The position numbers and the translations under genes were made by a program. This document shows, piece by piece, positions 8,870-16,767 of a stretch of DNA of 64,000 bases (positions are counted from its first letter, which is position 1; each line of letters starts with the position of its first letter). The notes beneath the pieces were generated by a model, which saw only the letters and a program-made list of their open reading frames with translations, did no database searches and was not told the DNA's origin. Source of the stretch: Marivita sp003149565. Its GTDB lineage: Bacteria > Pseudomonadota > Alphaproteobacteria > Rhodobacterales > Rhodobacteraceae. The stretch is taken from NCBI RefSeq assembly GCF_965216415.1, contig NZ_CBDCFU010000002.1. One strand, written 5' to 3'.

Positions 8870-8896
8870 TGAAGTGCCCCGGGTTTACCGGAGGGT
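8870..8896 (+). repeat. IS left inverted repeat
   Basis: This 27-base terminal repeat starts TGAAGTGCCCCGGG. It matches the reverse complement of 10166-10192 at 26 of 27 positions, the single difference being T or C at position 6. It also marks the break point of the porin-like gene. Confidence 0.92.
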
Positions 8897-8910
8897 TTTT
8901 TATTCAAAAC

Positions 8911-9813
8911 CTATGCGACGTTATCAAGGGCGTTCATGCTTGCATAGAATGCGTCCTCCATTTCCTGTGGCGGCCGATGGCCGATTGCGCCATGTAGCCG
9001 CTCGGTGTTGTACCAACTGACCCATTGCAGGGTCTCCCACTCGACATGACCGACGGATTTCCAAGACCCGAAGAACGCGATGACTTCGGTCTTGAACAGG
9101 CCAATGATGCTCTCGGCTAGGGCATTGTCATAGCTGTCGCCGACGCTGCCGACCGATGTATCGATGCCGGCATCAGCAAGGCGCTCGGTGTAGCGGATCG
9201 ACAGGTACTGGCTGCCGCGGTCCGAATGGTGGATCAGTCCGCTCCCCTCTGCCGGACAGCGCTGACAGATAGCCTGGTTCAAGGCATCGAGAACAAAGCT
9301 CGTGGTCATCGACGTCGAGACACGCCACCCGACGATCTTGCGAGCGAAGACGTCGATAACAAAAGCGACGTAGACCATCCCCATCCAAGTTGACACGTAG
9401 GTAAAATCTGAGACCCAGAGCTGATTGGGGGCTGTGGCCGTGAACTCTCGGTTGACCTTGTCATCCGGGCAGGCCTGCGCTGGATCTGCGATTGTCGTGC
9501 GCTTCTTACCACGCGTAACCCCCTGCAATCCATGTTCTCGCATCAGCCTTTCGACCGTGCAGCGCGCAATATCCTTCTTTTCTCGCCGGAGCTGATGCCA
9601 GACCTTGCGGGTCCCGTATCGGCCTTTGCTCTTGTCATAGACACGCTTGATGTCCTCCAGATCCTTCGCGTCCTGTTTCGCGCGGTCCGAGGCCCGCTCA
9701 GGGTTCCGGGCAATGGCTATGTGAACGTAATAGGTAGATGGAGCGATCGGCAGAACGCGGCAGATCGGCTCGACCCCAAACTCCTCTCGGTGATCGTTAA
9801 TGAACGCGATCAT
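8911..9813 (-). CDS. IS3-family transposase OrfB (DDE integrase domain)
   Basis: The 300-residue product starts MIAFINDHREEFGVEPICRV and contains the helical HTH_21-like region followed by the retroviral-integrase core. The catalytic acids are seen in LWVSDFTYVSTW (first D), HHSDRGSQY (second D) and NALAESIIGLFK (E), with the expected DD35E spacing. It is normally made as an OrfAB fusion by frameshifting. The ATG overlaps the orfA stop by four bases. It appears intact. Confidence 0.93.
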   Translation of the reverse strand: MIAFINDHREEFGVEPICRVLPIAPSTYYVHIAIARNPERASDRAKQDAKDLEDIKRVYDKSKGRYGTRKVWHQLRREKKDIARCTVERLMREHGLQGVTRGKKRTTIADPAQACPDDKVNREFTATAPNQLWVSDFTYVSTWMGMVYVAFVIDVFARKIVGWRVSTSMTTSFVLDALNQAICQRCPAEGSGLIHHSDRGSQYLSIRYTERLADAGIDTSVGSVGDSYDNALAESIIGLFKTEVIAFFGSWKSVGHVEWETLQWVSWYNTERLHGAIGHRPPQEMEDAFYASMNALDNVA

Positions 9814-10151
9814 TTGCGGAACGGGCGGTCGAGCTCCGCCTGAGCAAAATATGCTGACGCTTTTTTCAGAATCTCGTTGGCCGTGCGAAGTTCCTTGTTC
9901 TCACGTTCCAGCGCCTTGAGCCGGGCCTTCTGCTCGCTGCTCAAACCATCGCGCTCTCCAGCGTCTCGCGAGGCTTGAATGCACCAGCTGCGCAGCGTGT
10001 CATGCGAACAGCCGAGCTTATCGGCAATCGCTTTGTAAGCCGCGTTATCACTCGCGTAATCCGAGCGATGCTCACGATAAAGCCGGACGCCGCGATCGCG
10101 AAATTCGGCAGTGTATTTCGGGGTGTGCTTTTTCTCTTCCATGAGGGTCAT
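9810..10151 (-). CDS. IS3-family transposase OrfA (HTH and leucine zipper)
   Basis: This 113-residue protein has an N-terminal helix-turn-helix (YTAEFRDRGVRLYREH then AIADKLGCSHDTLRSW). A coiled-coil follows (RLKALERENKELRTANEIL) that mediates multimerisation in IS3-family transposases. The A6G run at 9860-9866 falls in its ILKKASAYF segment and is a likely -1 frameshift site that would fuse it to OrfB. It binds the terminal repeats. Confidence 0.92.
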   Translation of the reverse strand: MTLMEEKKHTPKYTAEFRDRGVRLYREHRSDYASDNAAYKAIADKLGCSHDTLRSWCIQASRDAGERDGLSSEQKARLKALERENKELRTANEILKKASAYFAQAELDRPFRK

Positions 10152-10165
10152 CCTTCGAGAGTTTT

Positions 10166-10192
10166 ACCCTCCGGTAAACCCGGGGCGCTTCA
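10166..10192 (-). repeat. IS right inverted repeat
   Basis: This partner of the 8870-8896 repeat reads outward to CA at 10191-10192. It immediately follows the upstream region of orfA and abuts the truncated unknown gene on the minus strand. Confidence 0.92.
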
Positions 10193-10406
10193 GTGTGTAT
10201 TCAGCTTCGCCACCAAAATTCAAACCAATGATGGCAAGTAATGCGTTCGCCGGATCGTCCGAAGAGAGCGCCGAAATGACATTCGAGGCCAGTGACACCA
10301 GAGCAAAGCCAGTGTTGAAGTTACCCGCTGCGTCCATAAGGCCCATGCTCTTTCCAGAAGCTGTGAGTGTGCCTGCTGCAGTTGATGTTCCAAGTCCGTT
10401 TGCCAT
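10193..10406 (-). pseudogene. Unknown small protein, 3' end removed by IS
   Basis: The ATG at 10406 has a strong ribosome site (AAAGGGAAAG) and begins MANGLGTSTAAGTLTASGKS. The 71 surviving residues are glycine-, serine- and alanine-rich with a hydrophobic middle (GFALVSLASNVISAL) and a second one (NALLAIIGLNFGG). I do not recognise the family. It could be a small secreted or membrane-active protein, but nothing proves that. The frame enters the IS right repeat at 10192, so the natural C-terminus is gone. It lies on the strand opposite to the porin-like gene on the other side of the element. Confidence 0.5.
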
Positions 10407-11143
10407 TGTCTTTCCCTTTGCGTCTCTTGCCGGATCGTCCGTTCTCGGGTCCGGCGCTGTGTGCCGATTTCGTACTTGGGAGCTTAGGGATTTCGGTCAT
10501 GCAACCGTTATGGGGTAAATCCCTCAATTGGAGGGGTGGGCAGCCAAGGTTCAATTCGCTGGGTGGTGATCGCGAGTCGGCTTGGCTTTCATCCGCTTCT
10601 AAAGGAAGGTCTGATCTCTATGCTCCGCTCGGGCGCTTCCCAACGCGCGGTTGCGTGCGTGTCCATCTGACTATCCGATATAAAGCAGGATTTCGTCTGC
10701 GTGGGGGGCGGGAACGCACGACGTCAGCGTGACGTTATGATCGAAGGACCACGCCTCGTCTTTTTGGCTCAACGTCAGAGCGATACTGGCACCCATGGCG
10801 GCGACTTCATGGTTTGATAGCATCAAAGATGCGCTGCCCCCAGTAGCTGGCACTTACGTGTTTACCGAGCGCCGCGTGCAGCACGGCCGGAGGCTCGGAG
10901 TAGGGCTGCCTTGTCATAGAAAAGCGTCGGCTTATCCAACATAGCAACGATCTCTTGCCTGAAATACCGGTCAAGCTGCGCAGCCATGCCGGAAGGCGCC
11001 GCTAGATCCATTTTGAGCGATGCCTGCGAAAGGGGTCGTGACAGTGATCATCGCCGCAAACCGCATGAGGGAATCAGAGGCTTGGCCCATCTCATCTGCG
11101 GCGATGATTCATTTCCTGAAAGCCGCCTTTCAAACGTCCGTGG
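10407..11143. other. Intergenic stretch without a supported gene
   Basis: About 740 bases lie between the truncated unknown gene and the MFS gene. Several short frames exist on the minus strand (for example 10671-10853 starting at GTG, and 10807-10917), but none is recognisable, and they overlap one another in different frames. Minus-strand frames around 10860-11040 look weakly protein-like, so this may be decayed coding DNA. No RNA gene or clear promoter was seen. Confidence 0.5.
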
Positions 11144-12319
11144 TCATGTTTTCTCTGCAATGTCCACGCACGGAACATTTTTGATGTTTTGGAACGCGAG
11201 ACTGAGTGGGACCACGCTTGCAAAGAGGATGATCGCGAGCCACATAGGTCCCTGCGCATCGCCTGTTGCATCTAGAATGGCTCCGGCTGCTGGGGGCGTG
11301 ACCAACATGATCGCATAGTAGACGGTGAAGAAGAGTCCCATGCCAAAAGCGCGGACCTGCGGTCTCATCGCTTGGCCCGCCATGGCCATGATCACTCCGG
11401 CCGGGGCCATGCCAATCAAGCCAAAAAGCACACTTGCACCAATACCAGCACCGGGCACGCTGAGTAGCAAGAGCGCTGTGATCGCCCCGCCCATGCAGAT
11501 CATCAAAACAACGTTCCGCCCACTGAAACGGTCGACGATCTGCCCGCATACTGCGCCGGAAGCGATCATGATCCAACTGCCGATGCTGACGATACCAGCG
11601 GCTGCGATGGCGGACTGGCCCAAGCCTTCAAGAACTTTTGGGCCGAAGGACAGATAGGTGACATAAGCTGCGTTGAAGACACCCCAAGCGGTGGCGGCAC
11701 AAAGCACCAGGCGCCATTCCTGCCCTGTCATGGTGGCTCGCGGTCCGCCATGCGCATTCGTCAGGTCATGTGGCGTACGATAGAAGAGAAACACCGCAAG
11801 TGCTGCAATCAGGCAATAGACCGACGCCACGTGAAACGGCACTTGCCAACCAAACTCCTGGGCCAGCCATGCGTGGCCGATCTGGCCCATGGCGATGCCG
11901 AATGGCCAGCTCATGACGAGGATGCTCATCGCGGTCGCAATTTCACGGCCCTCGAACCAGTCCGCAACCATCTTGGCAAAATAGATCATGGCAAAAAGGG
12001 CCCCGACACCGGACAGAACGCGCCCCATTCCCATGACCCAGCTTGCAGTCGCAAACCCGCACAGGACACTGCCAACGGCCATTGCAACCAAACCAAGCCC
12101 CGCAGTCATGCGGTCCGGAACATAGCGTCCCAAGTGTCCGGCTGGCATGGACAGGACAAGACCCGGCGCCATGAAAAGCCCAATCAGCATGCCAATCCCG
12201 GCGTAGTCCAACCCAAAAGCCACGATCAGATCATCCCCGACCGACGCAAGTGTCTGAAACTGAAATCCCAGCCCTGTCCGGGCCAGGAACAAAAGTGCAA
12301 GGATCCGCCAGCGCATCAC
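11144..12319 (-). CDS. Major facilitator superfamily transporter
   Basis: The 391-residue protein has about twelve hydrophobic segments with a central loop near residue 195 (YRTPHDLTNAHGGPRA). It has the MFS loop 2-3 type motif around GHLGRYVPDRMTAGLG. It resembles the cyanate/nitrate-type and drug-efflux MFS branches but no substrate can be assigned. It is the last gene of a three-gene operon (SnoaL-like, GNAT, MFS), each overlapping the next by ATGA, so the three are translationally coupled. Export or uptake cannot be decided from the sequence. Confidence 0.85.
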   Translation of the reverse strand: MMRWRILALLFLARTGLGFQFQTLASVGDDLIVAFGLDYAGIGMLIGLFMAPGLVLSMPAGHLGRYVPDRMTAGLGLVAMAVGSVLCGFATASWVMGMGRVLSGVGALFAMIYFAKMVADWFEGREIATAMSILVMSWPFGIAMGQIGHAWLAQEFGWQVPFHVASVYCLIAALAVFLFYRTPHDLTNAHGGPRATMTGQEWRLVLCAATAWGVFNAAYVTYLSFGPKVLEGLGQSAIAAAGIVSIGSWIMIASGAVCGQIVDRFSGRNVVLMICMGGAITALLLLSVPGAGIGASVLFGLIGMAPAGVIMAMAGQAMRPQVRAFGMGLFFTVYYAIMLVTPPAAGAILDATGDAQGPMWLAIILFASVVPLSLAFQNIKNVPCVDIAEKT

Positions 12320-12888
12320 GTCGCCTCGTATTCAAGATAGACGAAATACGGATCCACTTCGATCGGATCGGCGCATTCGGGATAGCGCGCGATGGTCTTG
12401 AAATCGAGACTTTCAAAGATCCGCAGCGGCGCCCGATTGGTCTTGATCACATTCAGCAAAAGCTTGCTGACCCCGATCTCGTCTGCAGCTGCGATCCACG
12501 CTTCGGTAATGGCACGACCCAATCCCTTCCCTGCCACTTCTGGTCGGACATAGAGCCGTTTTACTTCGCAGGCGTCTGGGCGGATCTGGTGAAGCGTGCT
12601 ACAGCCCACAAGCCGCTCACTTGCATCCCATGCAAGAAAAAGCCGCCCCGTCGGACAAAGATACGAGTGCAAGTTGGTCCAGAAAGAGGACTTGAGCTGC
12701 TCTGGGGTGTAGTCGGATACAAAGCCCGCTTCGCCCAGTTTCTGGATGATGACGCCGTAATATTCGAGCAGTATCTCCTCCAGCGCCGCTCGCAAAGTCG
12801 GACCCGGTGGTTCTGTCAGCGTGGTGATCCGGTATCCTGCGTTGGGCCGGGTCGACGTCACGCTGTCCACCTGACTTAGCCCCATCAT
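12316..12888 (-). CDS. GNAT family N-acetyltransferase
   Basis: This 190-residue single-domain acetyltransferase shows the motif A segment EVKRLYVRPEVAGKGLGRAI (about residues 120-140) with the acetyl-CoA-binding VAGKGLGRA loop, and the C-terminal LNVIKTNRAPLRIFESLDF (motif B). The N-terminal part (AALEEILLEYYGVIIQKLG) is similar to the PhnO/YitI-like group. It overlaps both neighbours by four bases and is probably part of a small detoxification or modification unit with the MFS transporter (inference). The acceptor is unknown. Confidence 0.85.
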   Translation of the reverse strand: MMGLSQVDSVTSTRPNAGYRITTLTEPPGPTLRAALEEILLEYYGVIIQKLGEAGFVSDYTPEQLKSSFWTNLHSYLCPTGRLFLAWDASERLVGCSTLHQIRPDACEVKRLYVRPEVAGKGLGRAITEAWIAAADEIGVSKLLLNVIKTNRAPLRIFESLDFKTIARYPECADPIEVDPYFVYLEYEAT

Positions 12889-13298
12889 GCCCAGCCAAGG
12901 CCGCGGAGGGCGTGTACGTCGTTCCAGATCTTGGTCATATGGCTGATCTTGTCGCCGTCGAAATGCATGACATAGGCATAGTCTGAGACGACGGATTTCC
13001 CCGTCGCTGCAACAGGGCCGCCTTCACCCGTATGGGTGCCGTGAAACTTGGCGGTCGCCACGACAGTGCCACGCTCCTTGTCTGCCGCGAAACCGGTCAG
13101 TTCGTAACGGCCATCCGGCAAAGGTGTCAAAAGCCCCTTCATCCAGTCCGCATAGGCGGCGAGGGTCGTCGTATCCGCCAGTGCATCCGCCTGACACGAA
13201 AAGGTTGCTCCCTCATGGCAAAACGCCTTGCACCCGTCCCATCCTTGCCCGGTTTCGCAAGCCTCAAAGAATTCCTTGGCCGTTTCAAACTGTGTCAT
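12885..13298 (-). CDS. SnoaL-like / NTF2-fold protein
   Basis: The preferred start is the ATG at 13298 (MTQFETAKEFFEAC, 137 residues), which follows a GAGGATGGACAG ribosome region. The frame extends to 13364 without a recognisable site. The size and the pattern, an N-terminal helix with AKEFFEACETG, then TLAAYADWMKGL, then strands ending in YVMHFDGDKISHMTKIWND, fit the NTF2-like cone fold used by SnoaL-type isomerases and many small accessory proteins. It is the first gene of the operon that includes the GNAT and MFS genes. Its ligand is unknown. Confidence 0.72.
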   Translation of the reverse strand: MTQFETAKEFFEACETGQGWDGCKAFCHEGATFSCQADALADTTTLAAYADWMKGLLTPLPDGRYELTGFAADKERGTVVATAKFHGTHTGEGGPVAATGKSVVSDYAYVMHFDGDKISHMTKIWNDVHALRGLGWA

Positions 13299-13479
13299 CT
13301 GTCCATCCTCGGTGTTGACCTGATAAACCGAGCTTAGGCTCACACCCGGGGCGCCGGGTATCATGCAGATGTGGTAAATTCGGGTGTTTGCGTGCAGTAT
13401 TCAAACTACAGCATTTGCAGGATTGCTTATTGATCGTAGTCTCACCACACTTCATTCAAGCTTTTGTTTTTTGGAGACT

Positions 13480-14292
13480 GTGCAGGTGGCAGGCCGGGCC
13501 GATCTCAGCCATAGGGAAGTGCAGATCGCGCGGGCCTATGCCAGCGGACAGACCTATCAGTCCATCGCTAACACCTTGTGTATTGCGCCAAGCACGGTCC
13601 GCACCCATCTGGCCAGCATCTATCGCAAGCTCGATGTGTCCTCGAAACTGGAACTGGTGAACCGGCTGGAGGGCAATGCGCCAGAGCCGCGCAGCCCATC
13701 GGAACTGGCCAAGGTCGTGTCCGAGCTGGCGCTTAGCCTGGAAGAAGCCATCAGCCGTGAGAAGGCCCTGACCGAAGTCCTGCGGATCATCAATGCGGGA
13801 CAAGGGGACCTGAACGCCGTTATGCCCTTGATCCTGACCTACGCGCTAGAGCTGTGCGACGCAGAGTTCGGTATCTTGTTCGAGTACCAACAAGACGGTC
13901 GGTTTCTTGCCAAGCATGCCGTCGGCATTCCGAAACCCTTTGAAATATGGCTGAAGGAACAAGGTGTTTTCACCGTCGGGCCGGACACCGGCCTTGGCCG
14001 CATGGACGAAATGCGCACTGCCATCAACATCATGGATGTCAAATCCGAGGCGATCTATCAGACCAATGATCCCTTGCGATATGCCACAGCCGACCTCGGC
14101 GGCGCACGGTCTTTTGTTGCGATCCCGATGCTTGCCGGAGATTCGCTGGTCGGCGCGTTCACGATATATCGTCAGACGGTTCGTCCTTTTTCCGATGACA
14201 CCATCCGGCTCGCACAAATGTTCGCTGCGCAAAGCGTGATCGCGCTCGAAAACGCGCGCATGATCAAAGCTATCCAACAGGCAAGCTCGTGA
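13480..14292 (+). CDS. N-terminal LuxR-type HTH plus GAF domain regulator
   Basis: A LuxR/FixJ-type HTH is at the N-terminus (AYASGQTYQSIANTLCIAP, then STVRTHLASIYRKLDVSSKL). It is followed by a linker helix (SELAKVVSELALSLEEAISREK) and a GAF domain of about 155 residues (LNAVMPLILTYALELCDAEF to QMFAAQSVIALENARMI). The usual order in LuxR-type proteins has the HTH at the C-terminus, so this order is unusual. The start is ambiguous among GTG codons at 13384, 13480 and 13486; the GGAG at 13473-13476 supports 13480 or 13486. It overlaps the next gene by GTGA and is divergent from the SnoaL-like operon. The signal sensed is unknown. Confidence 0.78.
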   Translation: MQVAGRADLSHREVQIARAYASGQTYQSIANTLCIAPSTVRTHLASIYRKLDVSSKLELVNRLEGNAPEPRSPSELAKVVSELALSLEEAISREKALTEVLRIINAGQGDLNAVMPLILTYALELCDAEFGILFEYQQDGRFLAKHAVGIPKPFEIWLKEQGVFTVGPDTGLGRMDEMRTAINIMDVKSEAIYQTNDPLRYATADLGGARSFVAIPMLAGDSLVGAFTIYRQTVRPFSDDTIRLAQMFAAQSVIALENARMIKAIQQASS

Positions 14293-15728
14293 GCGAAGAG
14301 CGCCCGGAGGCGGCCCAGCTTACGCTTCGTGAACGTCAAATAGCACAAGACTATGCGTGCGGCGAAAGCTATCAGCAAATTGCGGACCGTCTGTGTCTTG
14401 CGCCCTCCACGGTGCGGACCCACCTGGCGTCGATTTATCGGAAACTGCACGTTTCATCGAAACTTGATCTGCGCGACAGGCTTGGGGCTGCCGAAACTAC
14501 CAAGCTCGATCTGGATGCTGCGTTTCCGGCGCGACCAGAACAACCGTCTATCGCCGTTCTGGCCTTTGAAAACATGTCGGGTGATCCGGAGCAGGAATAT
14601 TTCTCTGATGGAATCAGCGACGACATTATCACTGCCCTGTCGCGGTCTCCGTGGCTCTTCATTATCGCGCGCAACACGACATTCACCTACAAAGGGTCGA
14701 GCGTTGATGTCCGACGCGTGGCAAAAGAACTTGGCGTCCGCTTTGTGCTGGAGGGCAGCGTTAGGCGGTCTGGGGACCGGGTGCGGGTTACGGCGCAGTT
14801 GATCGACGGCACGACAGGGGGGCATCTTTGGTCCGAGCGCTATGATGGGCAGCTTAAGGATGTCTTTGACCTGCAAGATGAGATCACCCGCAATGTGGTG
14901 GCTTCGATTCAGACAACCGTTCATTTGAGCACCATCCCCGAACCGGTTGAACGTGCCTCCCGCCCCGACCTTACGGTCTGGGATTTGACAATGCGGTCTT
15001 GGCATTTGCTTTATGATTTCACGCCTGAAAGCTATGCACATGCCAAGACGTTGCTGGAACGCGCATTGGCGATTGATCCGGAAAGCGCGGAGGCGAACAT
15101 GGTTCTGTCGCTGGTCAATCACCACATCGCCATCATGGGCTTTGCCCCTGACGTCAAACCGGCCATGGAAACGGCCTATGCGCTGGCACGGCGCGCCACC
15201 CTGTTGGACAACCGTAATGAATACGCCCACTGGGCATTGGGCATCAGTTGCTGGGGTCTGCTGAAATACGATGAGTCGCTGGCGGCGTTGGAGCGCGCCG
15301 TCGCCCTGAACCCGAATTGTTCATTGGCCTATGGCAGTTTGGGCACTTTGTTCGCCATTTTGGGGCGGTCAGATGAGGCCATTGCCCATCAGGACATCGC
15401 TATCCGCTCCAATCCCTTGGACCCCAGCATTTTCTTCCGCTTCTCCGGACTTGCGCTGGCGCACTACATGGCGGGCCGCTTTGAGATCGCAATCGAGTGG
15501 GCCGAGGCCGCCATACACCGCAGGCCGAGTTGGTTTTTCGCACATTTCGTGCTCGCGGCCAGTCGCGTGGCGCTTGGCCACGACAAGGAGGCGGCTTCGA
15601 CGGTCAAAGTCGCTTTGGATGCATTGCCCGGACTCGCTGTCGAAGATCTGGATCGTGTTCCACTGAAGGACCCAGAAAGAATGCGAACGATGCGCGAGCG
15701 TTTGCTCAGGGCGGGTTTTCCCAAGTAA
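14289..15728 (+). CDS. N-terminal LuxR-type HTH, TolB-like and TPR regulator
   Basis: The 479-residue protein starts at a GTG that overlaps the previous stop. It has an HTH (residues about 15-70) close to that of its neighbour. A segment typical of CadC/adenylate-cyclase-associated proteins follows (IAVLAFENMSGDPEQEYFSD, then FVLEGSVRRSGDRVRVTAQL, about 80-200), and then about six TPR-like repeats (ALAIDPESAEANMVL, AVALNPNCSLAYGSLGTLF). No cyclase catalytic domain is present. Such proteins usually act as transcription regulators with a protein-binding TPR platform. The pair probably functions together, with the GAF protein sensing and this one interacting (inference). Confidence 0.78.
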   Translation: MSEERPEAAQLTLRERQIAQDYACGESYQQIADRLCLAPSTVRTHLASIYRKLHVSSKLDLRDRLGAAETTKLDLDAAFPARPEQPSIAVLAFENMSGDPEQEYFSDGISDDIITALSRSPWLFIIARNTTFTYKGSSVDVRRVAKELGVRFVLEGSVRRSGDRVRVTAQLIDGTTGGHLWSERYDGQLKDVFDLQDEITRNVVASIQTTVHLSTIPEPVERASRPDLTVWDLTMRSWHLLYDFTPESYAHAKTLLERALAIDPESAEANMVLSLVNHHIAIMGFAPDVKPAMETAYALARRATLLDNRNEYAHWALGISCWGLLKYDESLAALERAVALNPNCSLAYGSLGTLFAILGRSDEAIAHQDIAIRSNPLDPSIFFRFSGLALAHYMAGRFEIAIEWAEAAIHRRPSWFFAHFVLAASRVALGHDKEAASTVKVALDALPGLAVEDLDRVPLKDPERMRTMRERLLRAGFPK

Positions 15729-16767
15729 CTTGAGGCTTGCAGTAGCCGCAATTGGGTTTGCCGAAACGCAGATCAGCTTAGTCCTGACTAGCAGACGTCG
15801 CTTATATCCTCGGGTCAATTTGAATGTGTACGTGGCCTCGATAGGCCTTGAGTGTAGGGCATTTAATTTCGTTGCGTTCGCTGAACTCTTGTCAGATCTC
15901 GACGTAAACGAACGCTAAGTTCGGGACGTACAGACCGGAAAATCAAAAATCGAATTGTCGCCCGAGATCGCTTTGTTGGTGAAGGCCTGAAAACATGCCG
16001 GTCCTCAAGATCGGAAGACAGTCTGCGATAAGCATTGAACAACAGCGACAAGCGTAGACCAAACGCAGCCGCATGAACCCGGCATTGACCAGGAAGATGC
16101 AGGCAGACCGATCTACACGAGAGCTGCACCACGCATTCGACGTGAATAAAGATGACATCCAGGGTGCCACTCTCAAGTCGTTCATTGAAAGCGATGCTTC
16201 AAACACAGTGCGAAACTCACATGGAAAAGCGTGGACATGCAGCAGGGTGAGACGTTCACTCCGGGAGTTGAGAAACAGCGAGCAATGATTGGTTGTAAAC
16301 GCTTCGAGGGTGTCGATGTGGACAAGGTTTAGAAAGACTAGCCCGTTTTGGTTCTGCCCATGCAGCTCGCCAGCCTTGTACCCTAGCTGCGATTTCTTAC
16401 GCGCTGCGAGAATTCACAGGATGAACGGCGATTGACATGAGAGGTAAAAAAATGACCAAAGCTTCGATTGAGGTCGTTCCGCTTATCTTCACGAATCCCA
16501 CGGCTCATTAATCGGGAGCATTTGTGTTTGAACTACACAGTTGGGATGCTTTCCCCCCGAGATCGCAGTGAGGGGCGTTTGCAGAGCCTCGTAGAGGCAT
16601 GTCGCAACAGTGGCCTGTTTCTGTCGCGGGATTTGCACAAAAGGGGTGTGGTTCGAGCTCGGAGTTAAATCATTTTCGTTTGGTGTGCTGCGATGCTAAA
16701 CGACGTCTTGTTCCTGAGTGATCCTGTCGGATAACAGGTGCCTACAGCGAAACGACGAGACGGTGCC
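15729..16767. other. One-kilobase stretch without a supported gene
   Basis: This region of just over 1000 bases holds only short frames in conflicting phases (for example 16073-16288 and 16468-16668 on the plus strand), none with a recognisable family or a clear ribosome site. It has a lower G+C content than its surroundings in places and may carry decayed sequence or the promoter of the iron permease near its right end. I see no tRNA, repeat or IS remnant. Confidence 0.5.

Larger units (their letters stand above)
8870..10192 (-). mobile_element. IS3-family insertion sequence, complete
   Basis: The element is 1323 bases long and bounded by near-identical inverted repeats that begin TG and end CA. 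It carries orfA and orfB on the minus strand with a four-base overlap (ATGA at 9810-9813) and an A6G slippery run at 9860-9866 near the end of orfA, the usual layout for programmed frameshifting in IS3-type elements. Both frames are open and the DDE residues are present, so it may be active. The bases flanking the two ends differ (AAA on the left, GTG on the right), so there is no three-base target duplication. The element sits at a rearrangement junction. Confidence 0.93.

Noticed and set aside
8911..8997. The C-terminal extension of the porin-like frame into the IS
   Set aside because: These codons are IS sequence and are not part of a natural protein.
10249..10441. The 13-base sequence GCCGGATCGTCCG occurring twice, 180 bases apart
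   Set aside because: One copy is inside the unknown truncated gene and the other in its upstream region. With only two copies it may be chance, so it is not called a repeat feature.
10671..10853. A 60-residue minus-strand frame starting at GTG
   Set aside because: No recognised family, no clear ribosome site, and overlapping frames in other phases of equal quality, so it is treated as possible decay.
13384..13479. The first part of the GAF regulator frame, starting at GTG 13384
   Set aside because: There is no ribosome site, and the residues before the HTH have no counterpart in the neighbouring paralogue.
16468..16668. A 66-residue plus-strand frame before the iron permease
   Set aside because: No family resemblance or ribosome site, and it lies in a region with conflicting short frames.
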